Shown in pieces: positions 33,629 through 45,512 of a stretch of DNA of 64,000 nt. Position numbers and translations under genes: made by a program. The DNA comes from Branchiostoma floridae (lineage: Eukaryota > Chordata > Leptocardii > Amphioxiformes > Branchiostomatidae), in NCBI RefSeq assembly GCF_000003815.2, contig NC_049988.1, forward strand, positions 21,521,032 through 21,585,031, given 5' to 3'. How positions within the stretch are numbered: the stretch's first letter is position 1; each line of letters begins with the position of its first letter. The notes beneath the pieces are model-generated. The model saw only the letters and a list, made by a program, of their open reading frames with translations, was not told where the DNA came from and ran no database searches.

Positions 33629-34542
33629 TACTTGTACTTCATTCTGTGCATGTAATTTTTTTTACCCATACTTAGTTTTACCCATACTTAGTTTTTGATT
33701 AGTAAGAAAACTAGATAGAAATACTTCACAAAATGTCAATGTAATATCATTAGAAAATTTAAATTATAATACAATTTCTGCATGTTGTATACAAAATGGT
33801 AAGATATATATTATAAAAGAAATTGTGGAGTTTTGCAGCATTGATAATTTCAATGAAACCAAATGCTTTAAATTCTTTTAACAATTACTTTGGCAACATT
33901 TATTTTCTTTCCAACATTGTAGATGTCAAGAATTGGTGTATATATTGATATAATTACATTACGTAAACCTACAAAAAAATGGGTGCACAGTTCCAAATTC
34001 GGGTACACCAATGGTGCACATGCACCCAGTATTTCCTGCACTGAAGGATACATATCACAGTGTCTTCCAGCTTAGCTTCTGTTCTGAGATGGCCAACTGA
34101 AAACCTGGGTAGGGTGCAGATCAATTATCCATGGTTTGGCTGGCCAAGGGTCACCACAGAGAGTGGTACAAAACAATCTTGCAGGGTGTATCCACCCCCC
34201 CCCCCCTTACCAAATTACGAACCCCGAATTGCGACTTTCGGCAGCTTTCGCGTCTTTTCTGCAACATTTCTAAATGTGCCAAAAGCCAGTAGCTGCCACC
34301 TGCTAGGCCATGGCTGCGACGTATCACCGGGGTCCCGATTCCTACAGATATGAGTTGCACCGCCGGCCGGAAACTGCGTCTTTTCAGTTACAGTTACACA
34401 CGGTCGGTGTAAGATTCTGCCAGATTCGGTGGCCCTTTCCCTGTCTCGAGACCCTTAACTTTCTCTTTACACTGTGGCTGAGACGTCTTGGCTGAGACGG
34501 TCTTGGCCAAGACGTCTCAGAAAAACCTTGTGGAAAGCGTGT

Positions 34543-35738
34543 GATAGGCACGTGCCGTCTCCAATCTACCGTGGCTTCCTGCTGTGTTTTGTAATTAGCG
34601 AGGGGCGGGCGGTCTCTACCACGAAAGTCTTACCAAGGAGCTCCTTGGTTTTTACAAAATGTACCAGGAAAGTCTGTATCTACGTACGGTACTTGCGAGT
34701 AAAATGAATGAATGAATTTGAATGAATAAATGACCTTTATTATACATCTGTGCTCAAACAAGCTAAGTACAGGTCGTAGCGCTAGTGATAAGGTACAATT
34801 TTGACATAAGAAAAAGGTATCTTATCATCTTTACATTAATACATTGTAGTATGTACAAGTTAAACTTCTTCCCGCTTCTTCAAACAGTTATAAACATAAG
34901 AACAGATGGAATCAATAATGTATCATTGTATGGTTTATCTAATTGCATAAGAAAGATGAGTTTTTCCGTGGTATTCAAGTATCGGAAATGGGAACACATG
35001 TTGTATACTAGTAAAAATGTGCCTATTATTTACAGAGGTCGCTGTACTTGCTTGCGTTCATAAAGATTGTTGTTGTTTAAACAAGCTTAGCGATGATTTG
35101 CCTGTGCGTGGTAAACATGCGTGGATCACGGAGTTTATATGTAAACTATAAACTCCGGATCCTCCCACGGATCCGTGCATCGAGGCGGAGATCGACAAGC
35201 CTGTACGCTGCGCGGTACCATGCAAAGATCGAGTAGTTTATCTATGTAAACTACAGACTCTTTGCGTAGCCGTGAAACACGAAACAGCCCTGCAAGCCGC
35301 CGCCAGCTACGCGACTCGCGCCGCTGACTCGAGCAGGCCGCCAGCGCCATATGTGGATCACACAAACAAACATCCCGCTGCATCTCGCGGCAAACCGAGT
35401 CAAAGGTCATTTGATACCTTGAAGGTACCATTATAGCCGGAGGGGGAAATGCCACCCCATAATTTGTAACCGTGATGGAAAATGCTATCCCAAAAAAATC
35501 GCGAGAGATAATGTGTATTACGCAAGGATTGCACAACTTATCATACTGCAGCCCTTTCACCAATGTTGTGTCGAATCCACGGAAGCTAGCTCGTAATGTT
35601 GTCTCGAAAACGGCACTTCCCCGCGCGCATACATCATGGTATTGCCTGGCGTTTTCAACCACAACTCGTAGCCGGCCAGCCCCTTTCTACCTCCTGACCA
35701 AAAAACACGGGCCTAGTATAAGCCATGAAAATCCCTGA
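34543..35738 (-). repeat. Dispersed 0.9-1.2 kb repeat, copy 1 (reverse orientation)
   Basis: This copy is nearly identical, in reverse orientation, to 55523-56380. It carries a minus-strand open frame of 175 codons (35135-35662), Arg/Cys-rich with no family I recognise, and a row of strong small hairpins: 35130-35156, 35156-35176 and 35222-35265. A 303-bp retroelement tail has been inserted at 34707-35009. No terminal inverted repeats or target duplications are visible, so the class is unknown. Confidence 0.75.
34707..35009 (-). mobile_element. Truncated retroelement 3' end inserted in the repeat
   Basis: This segment is absent from the second copy of the host repeat. It is flanked by AGTAAAATG (34698-34706) and AGTAAAAATG (35010-35019), a near-perfect target duplication. 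On the minus strand it ends in a (CATT)n-like tail next to 'aataaatgacctttattat', as in non-LTR 3' ends. Confidence 0.7.
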
Positions 35739-36927
35739 ATAGATCAACAACCGTGATGGAAAATGCTACCCCAAAAGTTTCTTACGAGAATCCAATGAGG
35801 CTATAGCCTATAGCATATAGCCTATATTCGGGAAGCCGAGTGCTGACAGCTAGCTTCCGTTACGCTCCTGTAATTGTGGAATACACCGTGTTGTACTTTG
35901 TTTATGTCACACCCACCTGAGAAAACCCAGGTTTTGATACGAAATGTGCCATCAGAAATCAGGAGAAACGTAAGAAGTGGGCTCTAACCTCTAAGGATAA
36001 CTAAGGACGTTATATGATGTAAGTAGTCCTTGGGATAACAATGTGGTTAAAATACACAGTGACTTGTTTTGTATTGAGTTGGCTGGAATAATAAAAGGCG
36101 AAAGTTTGCCGCGTACATGTACTTTGAGTCCTTGCTTTGAGGCAGGAATAAAACTTTTCTGCCGGCTAAACTACTTCCCCAGCTTATGAAACTAACCACC
36201 ACAAGATCTGCTTGAACTTGAAGGACAAGGACAAGTCATTTTTGTTGCCTTCTGTTAATCGGCACGCCTGTCTCCAGCGTACCCTCTTAAAGCACGGTTA
36301 TGAAAGGTAAACAACTGACATTGCATAGAGCTGTCCTATTGAGAACAATTAAAGCGCTACTTCAAGTTCAACCAGACTGCATCTGCCCCAAGATTAGGCT
36401 GGAGCATGGATGCCAACAGGCTAAGCTGGGCCACCCGCTGAGCTCCCGCTACAAAATCCATTCCAGATCTCGCATGGGCTATTTTGCGCGCATTTTCTAT
36501 CGTGGTTACGTGAACAAGACCTCCTCAAATATGAACAAGGAGAAAAATTTAGATGTATGATCATATTCTGAACGTTATTCCAGCTGTTAGACTATAAATC
36601 ATCTTGATCCATTTTGGACAAATCTGCCTACGAATATTTTCAAAAGCTTACGGCTTAGTCAGTGATTCTGAACGCAACAAGAAGTCTTAGAAGAACGTGT
36701 CTATGAAACCCCTGCATTTAGGCTGTAATTTGAGTCAGATGAATATTCAAGGCTGCGGAATTATGGCCTTTCCCGCCATATCTCAGCCACCATGGAATTT
36801 GTAAAAGCGGTTTTGACTTTTGTCATGACGTGTCGTTTCACACAATGCGAAAATATCCACATTCAGTATAGAAATAAAGCGCGGTGTGCGTACAACATAT
36901 TTGTTTGCTGTCTGCCGTGCGTGTAAA
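35739..36927. other. Intronic sequence, no gene
   Basis: At 35878-35930 is a piece related to the arm of the fold-back at 9973 ('ggaatacaccgtgttgta' and 'cacccacctgagaaaaccca', the latter inverted at about 9935-9960). Otherwise nothing is recognised. Confidence 0.4.
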
Positions 36928-37303
36928 TGCCCCCCTCCCCCTCCCTCGTAAAAGCAAAGAAATGAAAACCTCACTTGGTCAGACGGCAGATGATCTTGGG
37001 AAGTTTCACATAGTCAGAATTGTTTCATCAGCTGTCCACTACCGACCGCTGTAGTAATTCTTCTGTACTCCATTATGGTATAAACAGAACGATTTCCTCG
37101 CCATTTGCCGGCAAGCAACTTGCATGCCAGAGTCAATCTGTTTCCCGCCACTTTCGTCACATATGGGCATGCAGGCAAGTCCCCCGGGGGTTGGAGAAAA
37201 GACAACACACTAGTGACAAGACAGGAAGGCCGAAGAGATCCCTGAAGCCTTTCCATCTGTACCGGATAGTCTCCAAGCAGATGTAACAACAGGACTTGTT
37301 TTA
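36928..37303 (+). repeat. Dispersed repeat, copy 1 (uninterrupted)
   Basis: The segment from 'aaatgcccccctcccc' to 'aacaacaggacttg' matches the reverse complement of 53330-53900. It serves as the empty site for the fold-back element in the second copy: here 'gacaggaaggccgaagag' is continuous. It continues as unrelated sequence on both sides. Confidence 0.8.
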
Positions 37304-40300
37304 AGGCGCTCAGGTAGACTGTCTACGCTGGCCGTTATAGGGAGAGTAATTTGCCGTGGGAGTTCTGGTACTAGATAGAGGGTTTGGTGGGCCGAGGGAA
37401 CATTAGAAACGGACTCTCCTGGCCTATTACCCCATTTATTTCCCAAATTCTACGATCTCTGCACCCCCGTAGGAAGGCCTGGTGGAGGCTACCAAGAAGG
37501 GTCTCAGCAGTGCAGGGAGCGGTATTGTGCAGATCTTTATTCTCCATTTATAGATATCAAAGACACTCTTTCAACTGACCATTGCATAATCATTAAACAG
37601 ATGCGTGTATATTAACCGCTCTCGGAAGGGATTCTGAAAAAAGCGCTCACCTTGTCATAGAAGGCCATCTGAGCGGTTTCACAATTCAAGCGAACGCCGG
37701 CCGAATTTCAAGATCGGCTAGAGCTCGTCGAGTTTCAAAATTGCCTGAGCGCAGTGTGGACCATATTTTTCGCTGAAAATCTACCTCGTCACAAACTGGA
37801 TGGGGTTCTGGCGAAGCCTGTCCAAAAGTAATGGTTATAAATCCAGCATGAGATGGTAGCATCTCTTTGAAACAATAGAACTTATGAAAACAAACCCCCT
37901 AATCTTTGACATGGACGAAGTTAGGCTCGATGATCTGCAGATCTGATAAAAAGCCAACATTTGAATCAACTTCATGAGGGTGGTGGACGGCACACTAACA
38001 ATGATAGACCAAAATGAAAAGCTGAAAAAATTGTCGCCGAGGTGTCGCTGAATTTACTTGCAGCATCCAGGGACCGGACAACGTAGGCCGAGCTGTTAAA
38101 AATCGTCCGAAGCCCGCGTTATCGCCAGGACGTCGTTCGTTCTTCGGCTGAAGATGCCCACTGGGAGCTCGCCAACACGTCGGCTGAGGTCAATAATTCA
38201 TTTGTGACGGGACATATTTGAAAGACGACGGTAGTACGACATTCATAAACGTGAGACAACGCCCAACATGAGAATCATGACAACCGTACACAAACGTCAT
38301 TGTAGAATCTGGACAAGAAAAGGCAAAGTGAATAATTTGGAAAGAAAAAAGAGCGGCCTTTACTCATCATGGCTTTATTAAGTTGTCTCATTACTACCCT
38401 AAATCGAGCGGAAAACATTTTGATCATGACAGAAAAATAAAAGAGTTTGCCTTTTTGGTAATGATAACCTGGTGACTGTAGATATGCCACTCACGAGTAG
38501 CAACAGTCTCTTTTGATACATTTAAGTGACACAAGAAGTTTTTTGTATGACGAACCTGGCATTCATAATGTGTTTTCAACATTTTCTCAAATTCCATCAG
38601 AATCTATGTTCCTGTAAAATAAAGGCCATTCACGGGCCGCGATGCGTCCGAATTGGATAGTGCTAAGCATGGCGACTCTCGCCTACTCTGATATGATGTG
38701 TGTCAACGTGCATGATGTTTTATTCACATGTAATATCATGTGTTTTCATTGAGTAGGGAATACGATATTAATAATTAGGATCGTGCGAACATTAAATTCC
38801 GAAGGTATAGCCAATATTTTCTTTTTCGTGACAAGCAGGTATTGAAACAGGCATTGATGGATAATTTAAGAGTTAGGTTTCTAGCTTGACTTTATCACAT
38901 GAACCTTAGTTACGTTTGGTCCAGGAAAATGTTGTGATTGCCATTACGGTCCTGAAGGAATTAGGCTTGGTCAGTAGAGATCTAACAAACTCTGATATCA
39001 TTGGAAATACATTACGATCCGTAGCAGTTCTGAAAATACAGTGTACGTCTTTTAAGGCCACAGCAAGTGAATTTATGGATGATATTCCCTGCAAACTCCA
39101 AACTTGATAGGAGCGGGCGGAAATGATAGATGGCTAAACACTCAAGATGCCAACATTTTCAAAATAGACACCGTTAACGGCAAATGTAGTGACAAAACCT
39201 TGTATGACTATAGTATTAATCTCCAAGCAGATTCTACGGTGGCATAAGATAGTAGACATAACACACTTGCATTTTCAAAAACATTTTGAAATATAGATAT
39301 ATCTGTTCGTCTTATAATTTTTTTTCCTTGGACACAAATTGATTTTGTGACGTATCCGTTACGAATAGACGCGCTCTTGCTACATCATACTCAATCAAAC
39401 AAATGACATTTTATGATGTCGTTCGTCAAACATTGTCACAGCATGTATTTCGTTGTAGTATTCATATCTCCAATAACTCACAAAGCTTGATAAAGACCAG
39501 AATTATCAATATGTAATCTAGACGTTCCTTCCTAATCTACGTATCGACACAGGTAAGCTAAGACTCTATGAAACTTGTAAAACTATGAAACTTGTAAAAC
39601 TAAAAAAAGATTACCATTGTGCGAAAAATGCTATACCCAAAGCCGTGAAAGACGAGACACGTTTTATTTTCAGTTGTTCATTCAACCAAGACGCAAGAAC
39701 CAGGACCTACCCCAACACAATCGGTAAAGTAGGCCCTCGTCCAAATATTTGGTCGGCAGTCGGCTCGTCATCCTATCGCAAAGACAATATACAACTTTAT
39801 CTTATGTCATACTAGGTCAATACATATTGTATACATAGCTAAAAGTACCTATGTTTAAAGTCTGGTTGAAGAAGAAACAGAAGAATATTTCGACTATCAA
39901 GGTGTCATATACATATACAGATACAGAGTTTCATTTCTTTACGGCCAAAGTTTGCGTCATGATCTAAAAGGATAGTGCACGCGTAATAAAATATAATACA
40001 CCAAAGTTTGCAACGTTCACAAAAGCTTTTAACAGTGGTTGTTAGTTTGATAGGATAACAAGCGTTCTAGAATGTCAAAAGAACCTCTAAACAATTGTCA
40101 ACATTTTCACTTTCCTGTAACACATACCGGTTTGATGGAAATGCGGACTTGCATGCTACAGTGTAGTGTTGGTCAACAGGTAGAAACCTTACACGTATTA
40201 AGTTGCGTTGAAGATTCAAATGTTGACTTCAGTTTAAGAGAAGAAGAGTTCAAGTTAAAGCTATAGTGAATGCCAATAAAATCGTTCCGACTCCGAGAAC

Positions 40301-41242
40301 GCAGCGCAGCTCAACTGCAAAACCTGAATGCTGATCACACGGTTTAGGTACCATTCCAAAGACAGTGTACCTGGCGGTAGTTGGCATTTATATTTCAACA
40401 CAGTGCACAGGGGATCTTCAGTTTGATAGTTGTTTTTGCGTCATAATAATTCCCGTCACCTATAATCAAGAAGTGAGGTCGACCGACGTGTCGGCAAGCT
40501 CCAGATGGGCATTTTCGGCTAAAGTACAACCGGCATCCTTGTGATTACTAGGGCTTTGAGCGATTTTATCGGCTTGTTCATTGAGATGGAAACCTCTATG
40601 TAATGTCAGATGTGCGCCAAAAGGGCAGAAAAGAAGTAAAGGTGCACTCTCACTGCACTCGCGTCACGCTTGCGTCGCTGTGGGGTTCGGCAACGCAGAC
40701 GAAACCCTACGGAACCTAGAGGTGACGCGAGCGAACCTAGAGGTGACACAAGCCAACCTAAAAGTGACACAAGTGAGACTTTTTTTTAAGCCCAACAGTG
40801 ACCCAAGAGTGACACAACAGTGACGCCAACATACCTTCAACAGTATCAAGGTTATATTTTGCCTATTTTGCTCCAAGTATCAAAAGTAAACATCTTTATA
40901 ACTGAAAGGCAATTTTTGATGCATTTTGGATATCATTTTACAGCAGTTTTTGATTCAGTTACAACAGTGCGATTTCCACAAAACTTAACTTGTATCCGTA
41001 TTTAGACTAACTAAATTATCTTCTGTTTTATTTGATGGGAAGTAGGCCATAATTTTATGCTTGTATGTCTATACTATATATATTTATATTGGTGATAACC
41101 TTTACTTTTGAGTTTACGTTACAAGCAATGTAAACATCGCTGATAGCCTGCTGTCAGAACCCCAAACTTGCAGGCATTTGGACCCATAACTTTGGCATAC
41201 GCCATGTTTTTTCCTCTTTTTTACAAGTATGATAGACTTAGA
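37304..41242. other. Intronic sequence with TE remnants, no gene
   Basis: Pieces of a GC-rich 'gccggccgaatttc' / 'tcgctgaaaatct' family lie at about 37690-37790 and 38080-38180, with a related 'aagctccagatgggcatttt' piece at about 40496. These match the island at 48030-49190. At 40700-40840, short 'gtgacacaag' direct repeats occur. The remainder has only short chance frames. Confidence 0.4.
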
Positions 41243-41591
41243 CATTAATGACAATGAAGTTTATTGCATGTCCTGCTTATATCTACGTTTTACATGCTTC
41301 TTCCCTCTTCGTAAACGAATTTACAGAGTTCTTCTCTTACATCTAAGTTAGTTGTTGACATTAGATATGTAAACGGGCCTTCCTTTGCTAGATGTGCATA
41401 TTTCTGTTTTACAGGTGTAGTGTTAACAAAGGTATTACGTATTAACGTGAGTGAACATTCCAGAACAAAGTGCACTTCGATTTCTATATATCTATAGCTC
41501 TTATCACAAAACATACATAATCTATCCATAGGAGGGGTTCGGGTGTATCTACCCGCTTCAATCTGTAGTGGGTGATCACTGATCACTGATC
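41243..41591 (-). pseudogene. 3' end of a non-LTR retrotransposon (zinc-knuckle tail)
   Basis: On the minus strand the frame reads YTRTPPMDRLCMFC, then HFVLEC, a CCHC-type knuckle found after the reverse transcriptase in several non-LTR families, followed by about 50 codons and a 3' end with 'aatgaagtttattgcatgtc' (plus-strand view near 41252). The upstream part is lost in the assembly gap. Confidence 0.65.
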
Positions 41592-41691
41592 NNNNNNNNN
41601 NNNNNNNNNNNNNNNNNNNNNNNNNNNNNNNNNNNNNNNNNNNNNNNNNNNNNNNNNNNNNNNNNNNNNNNNNNNNNNNNNNNNNNNNNNN
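41592..41691. other. Assembly gap (100 N)
   Basis: Exactly 100 N, the usual placeholder for a gap of unknown size. It lies between the retroelement tail and unrelated sequence. Confidence 1.
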
Positions 41692-42830
41692 GGAATTCGG
41701 GGAAAAAATTGGTAAACTGGGGAGAGTCTGTCGACGCTTGACGCTTAGGTTCATGTTTACCTTCTGGCTGCGCGCCCGGGCAACTCCTAGCAGAACTCCC
41801 CTAGCAAATTGACAGCCAGCGTAGTCAGTCTGGTAGAGACTACGGGTGAACACTGGATGTATCTATGTCATCGTGTTTGTGGTACAGATAAAACGCTATT
41901 GGTTCAGCAACAGAACAACTATACAGCCAATATCGCCGTAAACGGCCGTCGTCATGTCGATTATAACAAGACCGCGCCAGACGAAGTTTTGCGCAAGAGA
42001 TTTTCGAGGGTTCAGACGATGAAAAGAGAAAAATAGGGTAGCAGGACTTATATCAGAATAAGACACACCAGCTCAAAGACCTTGTCATTGACGCAACAAA
42101 ACTAAAAATGTGCTGGAAGATTGGTTGAATTCGACATCGCTTCGCAACATTTACATCTACTTTCAATGGTTGAATTTCCATGTCCTGGAGCATTGTTGAG
42201 TTAGCAGAAGTTTGAAAGTAGAAATGTTGCGAATTGACAATGAATCCGACAAATCTCCCATTGCATGATTACTTACGTTATCCGAATAGTAACGACCGTG
42301 AACCATTGTGTATTATTTTAGAATATGTACTGCCAACTTATTTTGCAATTGCGGTGCCACTGGGTAAGTCAACCTCCGTAGCGCAAGCGTTCATTGGGCT
42401 AGATCCCATCCATGACTTGCGGTTTGCTGTTACTTTAGGTTAGAGTGATATTGCCCTGCCACATTCAATTGCTGACACAGTATCGTTTTACCTGTACCAT
42501 GAACACAAAGTCATAGATACAACTCTTTTCTACCTTTTGCTGACTTGGCAGCAATGGGACGACGACTCATGAAGTGCAATTTTTAGGTGATATGTAGGAA
42601 GCGTGTCATTGACGAAAGACAGTGGATGTTGTCTAAAACGTCAAATCATATCCAATTGCTTGAGTGACTGATATTTGGCGTATGTTGGGAGAGAATCAAA
42701 TCTTTCTTACATTGCCGCGACTAGCTTGCTACTGGGTGTTAGGCACCTTTGTGAATTTGTCACCGAACCTGAGTGTGGTCAACTTGAGATCGATTCAGTT
42801 CAGTCTTAAGAAAATGTGTACCGTTGTGTC
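41692..42830. other. Intronic sequence, no gene
   Basis: Near 41836-41850 there is 'gtctggtagagactac', the terminal motif of the fold-back element at 53414-53612, so a relic of that family may be present. Nothing else is recognised. Confidence 0.35.
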
Positions 42831-42835
42831 AAATC

Positions 42836-43965
42836 CCAGTAGACATACACATTACCTTGACTTTGCGAAGGCCTTTAAACTTCCTCATAGAAGGGTACTA
42901 CTGAAGATGACAAACCGTCGAATAGATGGGGAAGTTGATTGAATCGTGGTATATCGAAATCAAAAGGTAGTGGTGAATGGAGTAGCTTCAGGTGAGAAAG
43001 AAATGCCGCAAGGGTCAATACTGGGACCGGTTTGTGAAACTACAGTGTAGAAAAATCTGGGAGTCCACTTCAACAACTCACTGAAACCCGTTCACCATGT
43101 GGCTTATGGGGTAAAAAGAAAGGAAAGTGATCTCGATCCAGTTTTAGCTCACTGAAGAGCTATTCTTTCACTGGTCGTGACAGAGAGGACAGACGCTATG
43201 TACAGTATTTACAGGTTCATTGTGCCGGGGAAATTCCCCTAGCTCTTTTCGACAAACACAATGCACAGTGGACCACGGTTTAACGTCCTGTCCTAAGGAC
43301 TGCAACCCTTTCTGGTAGTGTGCATGTCGGGTGAGCGACACAGCCGGAATCGAACTCACGGCCTCTAGTTCCAGAGGCAGGGCCGATAACCACTGTACTA
43401 CGCGGGCTACCCTGAATAGAAGGGGTGAAAAGAAGCAAAGAATTCTTGGAATAATCAAGAGGAACATCATACCAGTAAACATCTCGTTTGTCCCCACCTT
43501 GAATACAGCGTAGAGGCGTGGGCGCCTAGGCACCAGAAAGACGTAAACATGATCGAAGCAGTACAAAGCTGAGTAATCAAAATGATCCCAGAGTTAAAGA
43601 GGCTACCGTACAACCAGAGGCTTAAGAAAATGAAACTAACATCTCTTGCAGGAAGAAGATATAGGGGTGACGTGCTTGATGTGTACAAAATTGTTGAGGG
43701 ATTTGAGGGCATCAACAAGTACATTTTCGTTTGCTCCTCTTAATACACCCTACAACACCAGAGGTCATCACTTACTTAAAACGCAGTCCACCTTAATACA
43801 TAAGACCGGAAATTCAAAAGATGGTGTTTTGCATTGAGGGTATTGAAGGTGTGGAACGAATTTCCTGCTGATGTTGTGAGACAGTGTACCGTGAAAAGCT
43901 TCAAGAACAGGATTGACAGAAACATCGAATCCGTACTTGACAGAGGAGCGAGTGGGCTAGCCGCC
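42836..43965 (+). pseudogene. Degraded non-LTR reverse transcriptase, interrupted by a SINE
   Basis: In order, the frames read YLDFAKAFKLPHRR (palm motif A), VVVNGVAS and MPQGSILGP (motif B), then directly LGVHFNNSLKPVHHV (thumb), then after the SINE ILGIIKRNI, APRHQKDVNMIEAVQ, GRRYRGDVLDVYKIV and FPADVVRQCTVKSFKNRID near the C-terminus. The catalytic YADD segment between motif B and the thumb is deleted (about 43054). Frameshifts and stops are frequent. The clade is probably CR1/Jockey-like, not certain. Confidence 0.85.
43170..43412 (-). mobile_element. tRNA-derived SINE inside the dead retrotransposon
   Basis: On the minus strand the head reads 'gtagcccgcgtagtacagtg' (A-box region) and 'gagttcgattcc' (B box), with a body containing 'gtccttaggacaggacgtta'. 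It lies between two adjoining parts of the reverse transcriptase thumb, so it entered after that element did. It differs in sequence from the SINE at 27089. Confidence 0.8.
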
Positions 43966-44632
43966 TTCCAACTCCTGACCGCGGGGGTATTACAACCTCT
44001 AGCTGCGGTTCACGTAAATTCAGGTGAATTGATGGCATTACGTTCCGACTCGCTCTCGCACGTATGCTAGCTTGAATGTTTCACGTTCTCTAAGACGACC
44101 ATGAGCCATTGAAGTCATAGCCAATAGAAATGTACGGTACCTGTCGCGTACAATTTTGTCTACACTGTATTTCTACAGAACTTCCTCCAAATTTCCGTTA
44201 AGGTATGTAATAAAATCTCTGGGGACACATCCGTACATGCGATAAGTATCGAAAATGCAGACTTTGGCCGCAAATTTTTTTTTTTTTTGGACACCCATGT
44301 TAGTGTTGTTTGCAGCGCTTCTTGTGCCAATGTTGGTATTCTTCCTTAGTTGCTTAGTTGCGTGCCGATCCTTATTAGGTCTTAAGTTAACTGTACTATT
44401 CTGTCCATAGTACAGTCCGTCCCACGCATTGTTTGGGAGCCTATGAGTCTGTCATTTCATACTCTTGGCAACGTATTTTCATCTGTTTCATGTCATGCAA
44501 TTCAGATTTTAGGACTGAAGGGGTGACATTTCTTTCCGTCTCGAACCAAATTTCCGTCACGGGACGGAGGGACGGGTCGTGGAGACAGCCGTATCAGTAC
44601 GACGCGAACGGTACTTGGACTGTTATGCCTAG
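43966..44632. other. Intronic sequence, no gene
   Basis: Likely includes the 3' untranslated end of the preceding retroelement. No feature recognised. Confidence 0.35.
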
Positions 44633-45512
44633 GTTATATATAGCCGAATTAGCTGCCGAACACCGGCCGACCCTTAGCCGACTCAGATCGGCTGGTGTTC
44701 GGGAGCAGTCTGACCACGCCTATCTTTTAGCGCCGAACATGTCCCGAACATGTCCCAACCATCTCCCGACCATTAAATGACTTAGTCCCGACTGTGTCCC
44801 GAATGCTAATTAACCTATTACCAACCATCCCGACCTCTAACCGCAGACTACCGAATCACTCCAGACTAATTCCCAACCGATTGCTAACACTCTTACGACT
44901 TGAAATGGACATAATCAGCGATATTTTTTTTTTAAGTAGCCATTTTTATTTTTAATCAACATAATCCTTTCTTCTATAAGTAAACATCACCAAGAGATAA
45001 AATTTGGATCACAGATAGCTTTCATATGGTATTTATGGTTCTTTTTGTTTTTGGCTGGATGTCGGTCGTGTGAAGCTCGGGGGTGATTCGCCTACGCCCT
45101 GGTAATAGTCATTTTTCTTGGGATTGAGTTAACAGAGATTTGTCTACGGTTTTGGGGTGAATCGTTGGTAGGTTGGAAAAAAGCTGGGAGTATTTAGCAG
45201 AGTTTATGGCTTGGTTAAGCAGTTAGAATTTGACTGCTGATTTACTCCCGAACACCAGCCGAACACTAGCCGACCATGCCGGACACCAGCCGACCACCAA
45301 CCGACCCATTCCAGACCCGCCGTTCAGAGCCGAATGTTTTGAACATTTCAAAACATTCGGCTGAGGCAGCCGAACACCAGCCGACTCACCCGAACGCCAG
45401 CCGACTCAACCGAACGCCAGCCGACTACAGCCGACTAGCTCCCAAATCACTCCTAAACCATAGTCGGGAGAGAGTCGGGAGCCAAATTCGGCTATGTGTA
45501 ACCTAGGCATAA
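44633..45512 (+). mobile_element. TIR element with internal CCGAACACCAGCCGAC repeats
   Basis: The ends are TTATGCCTAGGTTA and its reverse complement, followed inside by inverted 'tagccgaatt' / 'aattcggct'. Subterminal blocks carry many short copies of 'ccgaacaccagccgac' (right side 45250-45425, left side 44660-44690). It is 880 bp without a transposase. Such subterminal arrays can be transposase-binding sites in non-autonomous elements; that is inference. Confidence 0.75.

Noticed and set aside
33268-33669. Open frames spanning unknown bases
   Set aside because: Almost all residues are undetermined because of the assembly gap.
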